The position numbers and the translations under genes are program-made. Below, one piece after another: positions 34,603-45,214 of a stretch of DNA of 64,000 nucleotides (the first letter of the stretch is position 1; each line of letters starts with the position of its first letter). Under the pieces are notes generated by a model. That model saw only the letters and a list, made by a program, of their open reading frames with translations, was not told where the DNA came from and ran no database searches. The DNA comes from Erythrobasidium yunnanense (Eukaryota; Basidiomycota; Cystobasidiomycetes; Erythrobasidiales; Erythrobasidiaceae). The DNA is taken from contig BCJC01000002.1 in NCBI GenBank assembly GCA_001600175.1, positions 124,001 through 188,000 on the forward strand. The letters run 5' to 3'.

Positions 34603-37600
34603 ATGCCAGCTCGCCATGCTGCCTCTGCTGACATCGTCTCAAGAGCCGTAACAAAACCATACACCCCTTCCCAAGCTGCTTTCGCGAACAGGCTTCTTCA
34701 GATCGCATTGCGTGGTCGTGCGCCGTCATGGCAGAAGCAAGGCTGGAAGAGCTCTTACGTTGGTTCAAGATTTGCTGGATCAAGTCTCTCTCCGTCGCGG
34801 TATCTGCATAGAGATCTTCTGAATGCTGCCCCGGCTACGAGCACATCCCGATGTACACCGAAAGCTTCGCGCATACCGAGTCCATTCACCGGTATATCTC
34901 GCATAAACCCGTTGCAGAGGGATGGTTGTGCTCGTAGAGGCTATGCGACCCTGTCCTCGGCGGCGGAGACTGCTGCATTATACAGTAATGGACAGCAAGC
35001 ATCGGCTACAACGCCAGACTCCCTGAGTGAATACAATGAGGATGCATCTGCAGAGGACGCAGACCCAGAGAGGAGCTCAGGCGACGAAGAGGCGGCTACC
35101 GCAGCCTCCGCGACGCGTATCGAGCTCCAGCCTGGTGACTGGCTGCAGCTGAGAGCGTAAGTGTTCTAGATTGTAAGATTTACATGGCGTGCTTAACAGA
35201 TGTGTTTCTTGTAGATTCGAGGAGTCTAGTTCCTTCATATACTTGCGAGAATGGCTAGATCCGCATACTATCTTCGGCAGACGGGCGCTCCTCCACGGGC
35301 CGGGCAACACGTTGATCGTAGCTCGCTATAACGACATAACCTTCCGCATACCGGCAGTCGTACCGCGAGAAGTGGCCGAAAAAGCTTGCTTTGTTCTCAA
35401 ACTTTCCCCTCCAGAATATACAGAGAATCTGGCAAATCTAGGGGTTACACTGACAGAGACAACCATAGATGGTCTCTCTGGGATGTCGGAGGAGGAGTAT
35501 GACAACTTTGTCAAGGCGCTGGGCCTGGAGTTTGGTGATCCAGCATGGAAGGATTCCTACGAGGCCAAACTCAAGTGCTCTTCCATACTTCGAACTATCG
35601 TAGCAGAGCAAGAGAAGCTCAAGAAAGAGGTCTTGAGCAAAGGAGGGCGGAACTTACATCGAAACTTCGCCATCTCGGATCCCAACAAATCAGGATCTGT
35701 GTCTATCCACGATGTCTATGGTCTCATCTGGCCAGAAGATCCCAACGCGTCAGATCTGCGCAGAGCGTCAGGACTCGATATGCGGATGCAAAGGCTACTT
35801 GCAGTCCACAATCTCCTCCTTGGTGATCCCGATAATTTCGTAGCAGACCCCGTCAACCTCCTCGCAACCAAGACCTATCGAGTTCGTAGCGAGAAGGAGC
35901 TTCACTGCCTTCGAACTGTCAGAAGCTGGATCCGCGAAGACAAGCCACAATTCACCTTGTTCATGGACAAAGTGCGCGATATTCAGCGCAGACTTCCTGC
36001 AGATCGTTCAAAGGGGCTTGCGCCTGCCAAAGACGCTTCTGAACTGCGAAACATACCTGTCGAAGGTCTTCCAAATTGGTCAGACTCGGACCTGCTCATC
36101 ATCGATTTCCTCGAATATTTCCTGGTTATGCGCCGCAGACTGCAGGAGAACCCGTTCGAAGCATACTCGGCTGTCATTGCGAAGATCCTCGACAATGATG
36201 CGACGCCAGACAAAGGTCTGTATAGGGCTTCTGGAGAAGTGCCCAGCGACTTCGCCGCCCGAGTATCGGTCATTCAGCTGCTCAAAGACATCGGCATATA
36301 CCGAGATTGGGAGAATCTAGTCTGTAGGGATTCAGAACTTGGACTAGAAGCATGGACCAAGCAGATCGCTACTCCCAATCCTAAATACACTCGAGATGTC
36401 TGCCCAACGATTGACGGGCTAGACTCGGTCAGGCATGACTTTGGCGACCTTCCTGTCTATGTCATTGACGATGCCTCAGCTTCGGAGCTCGATGACGGGA
36501 TTTCGATAGAGCCATCGTCCAAGCTGGACAGCCAACGAAGACCGACTTTCTGGGCACACGTTCACATCGCAGACCCTACATCCATCTTGAAGCCCGGAGA
36601 TGACTTGTCTCGCCAAGCGGAGCTTACGCAAGCTTCTTTTTATCTGCCGGAGATGACGCTGCCCATGATCCCTTTCGAGATCATCAAGGCGCAGGGGTGG
36701 AGTTTAGGAGACTTACCGGAGCAGAGAGTTATGAGCTTCAGCTTCCGCTTGGATGAAGACGGAAACGTTCTGGAGCAAACAGTTCAGGCCGGTATTGTCC
36801 GCAATATCAAGCAATGCACCTACGACACCATCGATCTAGCCATTTCAGGTGACGATTCCACGTCTGCAAATGGCACTCCGTCTATAGACGAGAGGCCGAG
36901 CCTAGTCTGGCCATACAGGGTGAAAGAGCTCCAGGATGAAACTCCGTCCCGACAGAGGCTGTCTCTGGCGGACATCGAACCACGTTCCCTCGAAGACTTG
37001 AAGACATTGAATATGCTAAGCAAGAAGCTTATGCGGAAGCGCATCGAAGGCACTGCCCTTATCTGGGGAGCTATGACTCTGCAATCCAGTCTTGTAGTAC
37101 ACTCAAGACCACTTCTACCAGACTTCTCTATACCCTCCACTCCAGGCCTCCCCTCTCATGTCCCTCACCTCGAGCTTTTCCTACCCTCTCGCAGAAAGGA
37201 ATCGTCTATTGGCCTGACTGCTGCCCAAAATCTGGTCGCCGAATTCATGATTCAGGCCGGACGTACGGCGGCCTCACATCTGTCTCAGCGCAATGTGTCT
37301 GTCCCCTATCGAGGTCAATTGGTTCCTTTTGGCAGCAAGAAGAGTATCCAGGAGATCCTCGATCTTCGTGATCCCGAGACAGGTGCTGTCAGTCCGGCCG
37401 AGATGTCTAAGCGACACGTTCTGTTCCAGAACGCGTATCTCTCGACTGAACCTATCGGACATTGGCCAATGGGTATTACTGCCGAGAGTGGAGGCTATGT
37501 CCGAGCAACTAGCCCGCTTCGACGGTATAGCGATATGGTGGTCCACTGGCAGCTGAAGAGCACCTTAATCAAAGGCCAAAAGCCAAGGTTCTCAACACAG

Positions 37601-37981
37601 GAGATCAAGGCGATGATATCTCAGATTGATCGAACAGGCAAAGCTAGGACACGATCCGAGCGGCGGGCGAAGACATTTTGGAAGCTTTTCCTGATCCAGC
37701 AGAAGCTGCTCCAAGTCAAAGCAGATCCGTCGTCGGACCCTTTCGCAGCAGATCTGCTGCTGGGCGGTCTCACGGCTGTCATCGGAGAGAGCAAACTCAG
37801 CGCGCAATCAGCTTCTAGGCTCACTTCCGTCTTCATCTCAGAGCTGGGAGTCCCTGCCACTATGACACGTCCTGCTGCCACTGCCGCCCCTACGATAGGC
37901 TCCAGATCTACCGTCGACATCAGCGGGTTAGTTCTAGATGACTTCAGCAAGCTTTTCGTCAGAGTTCGCGGTGAGAAGTAG
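34603..37981 (+). CDS. DSS1: Mitochondrial RNase II-family exoribonuclease (Dss1-like)
   Basis: About 1,105 residues in two exons joined at 35158-35213 (GTAAGT donor, TTGTAG acceptor). The N-terminus is basic and serine-rich without early acidic residues, a good mitochondrial presequence (MPARHAASADIVSRAVTKPY). The RNB catalytic domain starts near PVYVIDDASASELDDGISIE, carrying the metal-binding aspartates, and continues AHVHIADPTSILKPGDDLSR. It ends at the conserved YVRATSPLRRYSDMVVHWQL. Dss1 is the 3'-5' exonuclease of the fungal mitochondrial degradosome, acting with helicase Suv3. The ATG is the first in frame, directly after a TTG. Confidence 0.92.
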
Positions 37982-38115
37982 AGGGGTCATTTCATAAGGC
38001 TATGCAATACCTCCCTGCGCTGAAACAAACTGCACCTTAGACTTCTGTTGTTGTTACATCACATGTTGTTTCTCCGCAATTCCCACTCCCGGCCTTCGCC
38101 TTGGCATACCATCGT

Positions 38116-38811
38116 TTAGGCTTGTGTATCATTGGTCTGCTGTGGTTGCTCCTCGGTGACCGCTTCTGTGATGACGCTTCGGGCACCCATTGCGCGATTG
38201 GGCGAGAGGACCCGCTGACTCGATGCAGTTACGTCTTGATAGCCTTGTCGGCCGCGTCTCGAGTCGAGAGCGTCTGGGTTGACTTCTGGTCCGACTGATG
38301 TGCCCATGCCTTCGATAGTGTTTAGACCGGTGCGGCGTCTTGCAGCATCTGACGGCGCGCGCTCGATGGAGACAGAGCGAGCTCCCATTGCTCTTGCAGG
38401 GCTTTGCGACACTCTTCCTTCGGTACTGCCGGTGCGTCTCTCGATGCTGACCACGCTGGGGTTTCTCCTGTCACGCGAGCGCGAGACGCTGCCAGAACGA
38501 GCACCGGTAGCGCCAGACTGCTCTCGAGGGATCTGGACATCATTTAAGAACTTAGCTTCTTGTTGGCAGTATCTCCAACTTGCTGGCGACACTCACACGA
38601 CCGCGAGTCTCGGCAAAGTCCTCAGCCGTAGGGGACTGAATGACATCGCCTTGCTTGTTCTGCGGGAGCCATATCAGTATGTAGTCTACGACGTTCTATC
38701 GCTCCTTCTGTCGCTTACGTAGTCCGGGTTTCTGTTGGGATCCGCTCCTCCGGGAGCGAGGGGCCCTGACGATTCGACCTGTCTGTTGTAATCGGGAACG
38801 AAGCCTGACAT
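38116..38811 (-). CDS. Arginine/serine-rich hypothetical protein with internal repeats
   Basis: Starts MSGFVPDYNRQVESSGPLAP. Two introns (about 38650-38719 and 38533-38594) join the frames NPDY, NKQGDVIQSPTAEDFAETRG and IPREQSGATGARSGSVSRSR. The third exon has an internal repeat: PARAMGARSVSIERAPS and PNRAMGARSVITEAVTE, with related VVSIERRTGS. About 195 residues, basic and disordered, no membrane or catalytic signature. The serine/arginine context suggests phosphorylation. I do not recognise the family. Confidence 0.55.
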
Positions 38812-39117
38812 TGCGCTGATTGGTATGTGCGGATAAGTAGTATGTGCAAAGTCGACCGAGTTCGGAATGAAGCAAGGATGTTGGCGAGAGAAGAGGGGCA
38901 ATCTGGCCGGCTAATAACGATTCTTGCCTTTTTGACAACTGCAAGATGCAAGCAAGCAAGGCAGGCAATCTGTACTGACAAGCTGTCTACGAGCGAGAGT
39001 AATCGCAACGGGTTGCATTGCTTGTAATCGCGAAAGAAAAGGTGGAGACGAGGACAAGACATAGGCGATACGAGATGGTACGCAGGCGAGGACGGACTTG
39101 CCAAATAGGAATACTGC
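38812..39117. other. Intergenic: promoter of the repeat protein
   Basis: 306 bases between the start of the repeat protein gene and the stop of the first histidine phosphatase gene. No coding or repeat signal is seen. Confidence 0.4.
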
Positions 39118-40423
39118 CTATCCTGACTTGGGCTCTGGCGCCGGCTTACCCAAAATTCTGGTAGCATACTTCTTTGAAACTGGATGAAGCTTGATCGTGT
39201 GATCTCGAAAAGCAAATACGGTCGATTCGCCATTACACACGGTTACTTCGCCGTTAGGGTGCTGAATGGGAGCTTGACTGTCAGCAGATTCCGGTTGCAC
39301 CGAGAACGCAACTTACCCAGTATGGGCCTGACCCATACTGCCGTGTCCAGAGTGTATTGTCAAGAAGTTCGTCCATGAGGTGGTAGTGGGTAATGAGAAG
39401 AAGAATAGGCTCAGGACGTCGCTTGAGCTGCTTCAACACGGCATTAGCGCGAATGGGGCCAGCTCTGCAGGAAGAAATATTAGCGAGGGCAATCCGGTAT
39501 ATGCTATGTCATTGTCACACTTTTTTGCATATATACCTTGTTTGACGTTTACTTCTGGTGCGCATCTTCCGTAATCGAAGCCAGGGTATTCGAGTTCTTG
39601 TTCTTGAGGGGTTTTGCCAATGTGGGCAGGACCAGGATTGAGCTCTTGCCTATAGCAATATCTCAGTCACTTGACACCGGCTGTTGCTGTATGGCTCGGC
39701 TCACAGCTCAGGTCGGATCTCGACCAAGTCCTTGCAGCTGTCCAAAAGCTCTGGGAAGCCCATGAAGGCTGTTTGCTTGGCTCGCAGTAGGTGAGATATG
39801 AGAACTTTCCCGCCCGCTCGTCGGATGTTAGCTATCAGTCCGCTGAAGGTGTCTTTGAGCTTGCTAGCCTGAATCTTTCCTAGATCCGACAATGCCGAGT
39901 CCCGTTGTTTGGCTTTGTCCTCTGGAGAGATGTCGATGCCGTTGCGCTGAGCATCCGCATTGCTGCCGCTAGAGTAAGCTATGTCTTGACTTCGAAGCAA
40001 CTAGCGTGCTCACCATCCAGCTTGACAATGTCTCATGAGTATGATGAGCGGTCCGTGCCGATTGTCAATACCTAGCGATTTTACAAACGCTCTCTGTGCA
40101 GCGTACTTGTCCTTGCCGACCGGTGACGGAGACCTCTCTGGAGTGCCAGGGAAGGAAAAGTTGGATGATACCGAAGGGCGCTGAACTCGTCTGACTATGG
40201 GTCCTGAGCGTATACGTACAGAACTCTCGTGGGAGGAGTACGAGTCTATGGACGACAAACGTCGATCTCGGACTGGTCGCCAGAAAGATGACGCTTGCGA
40301 TGACGAGGTCCTTGAACTGCTGGATGTAGGAGCTGGTGAAGCCTCTCTTGACACTACCTGCGTCGAGAGCTTCCTCAGATTGGCCTGACTCAGCGGAGTC
40401 GGCTTTTGCTTGGAAGTTGACAT
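39118..40423 (-). CDS. Histidine phosphatase-like protein A (RHC variant), first of three paralogues
   Basis: Starts MSTSKQKPTPLSQANLRKLS, aligned with the starts of paralogues B and C. A serine-rich leader contains SFWRPVRDRRLSSIDSYSSHE and RPSVSSNFSFP. The phosphatase core begins HGPLIILMRHCQAG, where RHC replaces the usual RHG. After an intron come DSALSDLGKIQASKLKD, GGKVLISHLLRAKQTAFMGF and LVEIRPEL, then EYPGFDYGRCAPEVNV, then EPILLLITHYHLMDELLDN carrying the second catalytic-type His (THYH; the paralogues have THGH). The tail is TIKLHPVSKKYATRILGKP. The fold is branch-1 histidine phosphatase. Substrate unknown. An in-frame extension to 40603 exists but lacks paralogue support. Confidence 0.75.
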
Positions 40424-40798
40424 GTTTCGATTCGGGTCCGTGTGATCGTTGGTGTGTAGGAGACCAAGCTTTGCCATAGGACAGGCAATTTTGCTACCTT
40501 GTCGGACACGATGGTGCCCTTTGGTCTCACGAAAAGCATCGCCCTGACGGGTGATAAGGTTTGCGGCAGGAGCATCATCTGACAATTGCGTGAGCGGTAG
40601 CAAAGCATTGTCTACGCGGGCATGTTGAGTAGCTCACCTTGCTTCACCTTCTCACCGTCAGCAAGCTCTACGGTGATATGAGCAGTTCCTTTAAAAGCTC
40701 AGAGAGAATGAGGGTGGATAGGAAGAGGATACACAATAAGCGGAAGACAGTAGAACACTACGTCGGTCATAGCAAGAGAGGTGTAATCGATCTTGAAG
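40424..40798. other. Intergenic spacer between phosphatase paralogues A and B
   Basis: 375 bases holding the promoter of A and the 3' end of B. No separate gene is seen. Confidence 0.4.
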
Positions 40799-42091
40799 CT
40801 ATGCCGGCTTGCCCAAAATCTTGGCAGCATATTTCTCCGAGACTGGATGAAGTTTGGTTGAAGCGTCGTGAAAAGCATAGACGGTAGCCTCGCCGTTTCG
40901 TTGCTATAGCGAAAAGCGAGAAATCAGCTTGTTTAGCGATGTTGAATGGTGCAGCTAACGTAGTTGGCATGGTTGCGCTTCTTCCAGTGCCTATTGTCAA
41001 CGAGCTCGACAATGGTATGGCCATGCGTTATCAAGAACAGGATAGGCTCGGGGCGCTTTTTGAGCTTCTTCAACACCGCGTTTGCGCAGATGCTACCGGC
41101 TCTGGAGGTTGATCATCAGCGCGGCTATGGCGAAATCTGTGGATGGAGTGAAGTTACTTTCTCGCATGAATGCCCTTCTTTACGTTGACTTCGGGCATGC
41201 ATCGCGTATAATCGAAACCCGGGAATTCGGCTTCCTGTTCTTGTGGTGCCTTGCCAGTATCAGACGGCGAGCCGAATGTCTCTTGGCTGGTAAGAGGTCG
41301 CTTCGGTCAGCAATGGATCGCTCATCGAGAACGTCTGCTTACAGTTCTGGCCTGATCTCGACTAGATCTTTGCACTCGCTCAGAAGCTCTGGGAAGCCGA
41401 AGAATGCCGTTTGCTTAGCTCGCAGAAGGTGCGAGATAAGCACTTTCCCGCCGGCGTGCCTAATATTCTCTATAATCCGGGTGTAATCATTCTTAAGCTT
41501 AGCAGCTTGAGCTTTACCTTGATCTGAGAGGGGTGGATCCCTGATCTTGGTTCCTTCTTCGCCAGAAATTGGCACGCCATTGCGAGTTGCTCCGTGATTG
41601 CTAGTGTTGAAGAACGCTCAGCGTTGTAGTGAACGGGGTCCATTTGCTCACCTCTCAGCGTGACAGTGCCTCATAAGCACGATTACTGGGCCATGGCGAG
41701 TGTTCAGGCCTAACGACTCGGCGAAAGCTGTTGCCGAAGATTTGGTGACGTCAATAGCAGGCGATAGGGTTCTTTTAGGGGTGGGGGGAAAGGAGAAGTT
41801 GCTTGACACTGAAGGGCGCGCTATATGTCTGGTGAAATGATCGTATCTGATACGGACCTTGTCCTCGTGCGAGGAGTACGAGTCTATAGAGGACGATTTC
41901 TGACTCGAAGTGGGGGCCCAGAAGGATGATCCATGGCTCGTAGCGGACGAAGCCTTCGATGACACTGAGGATCTTGATCTGTGAGTGCTGGCAACCGTAG
42001 AGTCGCCCAGGCTCTGTTTGGATGTTCGCCTGGATAGCCTCTGAAGGTTCGCTTCGTTCAGCTCCGCTGTGACGCGCTGATGACTGGGCAT
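40799..42091 (-). CDS. Histidine phosphatase-like protein B (RHC variant)
   Basis: Starts MPSHQRVTAELNEANLQRLS. The leader shares with A the elements SFWAPTSSQKSSSIDSYSSH and RPSVSSNFSFPPTP. The core reads HGPVIVLMRHCHAER, then RDPPLSDQGKAQAAKLKND, GGKVLISHLLRAKQTAFFGF, LVEIRPEL, EFPGFDYTRCMPEVNVKKGI, and PEPILFLITHGHTIVELVDN, so the second His motif is the standard-looking THGH. It ends STKLHPVSEKYAAKILGKPA. Exon boundaries match A and C, which shows tandem duplication. RHC instead of RHG is kept here as well. Confidence 0.75.
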
Positions 42092-42429
42092 ATTGACTCG
42101 GACCGGAGTGCTTGTTTATGCTTACGTTGAGGTGGAGGCGGAGAAGGAGGAGAAAGCAGCAGAAAGAGGCCGATCTTTAGGAGCCAAGGAAAAAGCAGCT
42201 GCCTTGAAGAGCGCTGCAGCGTCCGACAAGTTCCCCTTTCATGCACCGCATGACGCTCGCATCGATGATACTTCCATGCACGGGCGTCTGCGGTTAACGC
42301 ACTCGGATGAATCGAAAGTAATTCAGGCTGCTGCTAGACTATTAGGCGCAGAGCGTTTTCAGGGGCGTACGCAAGAGATGGAGAAGGGGAGAGACAGCGA
42401 GCGAGAATTACGGGTACACGTGGAGCATC
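42092..42429. other. Intergenic spacer between phosphatase paralogues B and C
   Basis: 338 bases, promoter of B and 3' end of C. A plus-strand open frame here has biased composition and no signature. Confidence 0.4.
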
Positions 42430-43873
42430 TCATTTGCGTGCCAACGCTGGCTTGCCGAAGATTTTGGCTGCGTATTGCTTCGACACGGGCCGAAGTTTGG
42501 TCGTATCGTCTTGAAACGCGAACACGGTAGCTACACCATTGCGTTGCTGCGGCGAGGAGTTAGTCTTGTATCTCTCATGAACATTGCCTTCTCACTGACG
42601 TATTCCATGTATTTCTCATCCTGCTTCCAATGCCTGTTTTGCAAGAGTTCAATAATGGTATGACCATGTGTGATGAGAAGTAGGATGGGCTCTGGACGGC
42701 CTTTGAGCTCCTTCAGAATTGCGTTGGCACAGATGCTGCGTGCCCTGTCTTACCTATAGTCAGTGAAAACAGGGTTAGACATGCGTTAGGATCCCTCACT
42801 TCGAAGCATAGATCCCTCTCTTGACATTGACCTCAGCAGTACATCGTGAATAATCGAAGCCAGGGTACTCAATATTCTGGTCTTCTGCTGACTTGCCGGT
42901 GTCATTGATAGTCCCGAACATCTCTTGCCTGCAAAGCACCCAAGTGTTAAAAAGTCAGCCAGGACTTGGTTATTGAGTGTTGGCACTCGCAGCTCAGGTC
43001 TGATCTCGACTAGCCCCTTGTATTCGTCTAGCAATTCCGGGAACCCAAAGAATCCTGTCTGCTTCGCTCGAAGCAGGTGTGAAATGAGCACTTTCCCGCC
43101 TGCTTGCTGTATATTCTCCATGAGCAGCGGATATTGATTCTTCAACTTGCTGGCTTGTATCTTTCCTTGATCTGAAAGTGGCGGATCTCTGATCTTATAG
43201 CGGTCTTCTTCAGGAATCGATTGACCGTTACGAGTTCCGCCGTTGCTGTATTGTGTTTATGGTCAGTATACGCCGATGTGATGCGAACATAAACGGACCT
43301 CTCAGATTGGCAATGCCTCATGAGCACGAGCACTGGTCCCTTGCGATTCGTCAAGCCTAATGATCGTAGAAGCATAGTTTGTGCAGCGTCTCTGACGTTA
43401 AGCGCCAACGGTATTTCCTTGGGAATGGGTGGAAAGGAGAAGTCGCTAGACACGGAAGGTCGTCGAACGCGCGTAACAGGTCGATGGCGGTGATGTATGT
43501 GAATCTCGTCCTCGTACGAGGAAAGGGACTCCACTGAAGACGGTATCCGCTTGGTGATGCGGCCCCAGAAGGATGATGTATCGCTGGCGGCCGAAACAGC
43601 GTACGAGTGAACAGACGAGTTCGAGCTCCCGGAGCTGGACGGAGGAGGAAGTTGAGGCGGTTCTTGGCGACCAGGAGGCCGTCTGCGAGGAGGAGATCGT
43701 CTACGAGCAGCAGTCGTGGGACATGCACCGATACTTGGCAATGAAGACGTTGATGCTGCAGATCCTGATCTAGTAGTGCCAGGACCGTCCGAAGTCTGCC
43801 TGGATGCAGGCTTTGACAGCTTCTTCAGGTTTGTTTCGGTGAGTTTGGCTGGCTCTGGCCCTGGCTTCGGCAT
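42430..43873 (-). CDS. Histidine phosphatase-like protein C (RHC variant)
   Basis: Starts MPKPGPEPAKLTETNLKKLS. Its leader is longer and proline/serine-rich but keeps SSFWGRITKRIPSSVESLSS and RPSVSSDFSFPPIP. The core is KGPVLVLMRHCQSERS, RDPPLSDQGKIQASKLKNQ, GGKVLISHLLRAKQTGFFGF, LVEIRPEL, EYPGFDYSRCTAEVNVKRGI and PEPILLLITHGHTIIELLQN. The tail is TKLRPVSKQYAAKIFGKPA followed by LARK. It is the same family as A and B, with the same intron phases, and is the most upstream copy. The frame extends to an ATG at 43951, but the 43873 start aligns with its paralogues. Confidence 0.75.
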
Positions 43874-44095
43874 GATTGGTTCGCAGATGTGTTGGGGCTT
43901 CAGTAAGAGCGATAGGAGCAGCCAAGTTCTGTCACGGAAAGCATTTTTCAATCAGTCGGACGAAAGGCAGCGCCTCTTTGAAGGGACCCAGGACGAGCGT
44001 CGAGACGGACGCTGATTGTCTAAGGCTCGATGCGTTCTCGCTGAGTTTGCAGACTTCCCTAGGATCATACTTCAGGTGATTATTGATCTGCAATG

Positions 44096-45005
44096 TCAGG
44101 ACCCGAAGCAGTTCCAGCTACGCTTCTTCTTCCGAGGCGGCCGCTTGACGAGCCGGTTGTGAGAGGGCCCAATGACCGGCAATTGCGTCCTGACAATCGA
44201 GTCGCGACGATGCTGGAGCTTATTGTGAGAGATGACTATGTTCTGATGCTTGGGAGCTGCTTCTTTACTATAAGGAGGATTGGCGAGTGTCGGCGGTCTC
44301 TCCCTGCTTGGGCGCTTGCGAAGCGGGGCTTGCAGGGCTACTTGCTCGTACGAGGTTGTCGGGGATGATGAGGGCTTCAAGAGAGCAGCTTCCTTGGGAG
44401 CAATCGGCTTCCACCGCCTCAGGACATCAGGCAGAGGCCGCTCAACAGAACGCGTTACGGCTGGGTCAGGCGAGGATCCAAATCTTGCAGCAGGGCTCTT
44501 GTACGCGGTCACTGAATTGGTAGGCACTGTCGTAGCCTCCGGAATCGAAGGCAAAGAGCTAGATACGCCAGCAGCTTTGAGAGCAGACCTAATTCGCCTT
44601 TAAAATGCATTCGAGGATGATTGAACACAGACGAGACACTCACTGCTGTGTGTAAACTTTGCCTGTTGCCTTGCGAACCCAAAGCAGGTCTTCTACCTTA
44701 ACCTCGCTGCTTGCGGAGCCATGCACGTCGCTACATCTGACCCACCTTGCACGAACAGCTTGCCCGGAGGATGTGTACATATCCATGAGTGTCTGAGTCG
44801 CACTTCGTGCATACACGGATTCAGGTCGGATGAGCCACCATGTCGTGTTGAATCTGGTCTCCTTGCCCAGGACGGTCGCATAGAGCGCGAAGCCTCGAGC
44901 TTCTAGCGGAGGATGTGTTGCGTAGTATCGCATGGTTATGATATTCGCCTGCGATAGAGCTACGCTCGGTTTGCAGGTTTGGGGCGTTGCAAAGACGGAA
45001 AGCAC
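44096..45005 (-). CDS. Unrecognised basic protein beside the phosphatase cluster
   Basis: Two exons joined at about 44600-44645 (GTGAGT donor, TTAAAG acceptor). Exon 1 encodes MLSVFATPQTCKPSVALSQA and a compact, possibly folded part with TRFNTTWWLIRPESVYARSA and RARWVRCSDVHGSASSE. Exon 2 is proline/serine-rich and ends in a basic cluster LVKRPPRKKKRSWNCFGS. The polybasic end with one cysteine could be a membrane-association tail, but it does not fit a CaaX box. About 285 residues. No family recognised. The start could also be an internal ATG at MRYYATHPPLEA. Confidence 0.55.
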
Positions 45006-45214
45006 AGCCGAGACCTTTGAGAGCAGTAGTCGCCAGCTTCATGCGAGGCCATCGCTGCACTTGACTAGCGGCTCGTGGAAGACATCAGTGGAAGGACCCT
45101 GCCCGCCTGGGTCGATCAAGCTGCAGCGGAGATCCGGCTTGACTTCTGCTTGATGTCGCCAGCTTCGCCAATCCGCTTGTTCGTCATTCACAGGTAGCTT
45201 GCGTCTCTTCGACA

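Noticed and set aside
42093-42530. Plus-strand frame between phosphatase genes B and C
   Set aside because: Charged antisense-like composition, overlaps the 3' end of gene C and shows no family motif.
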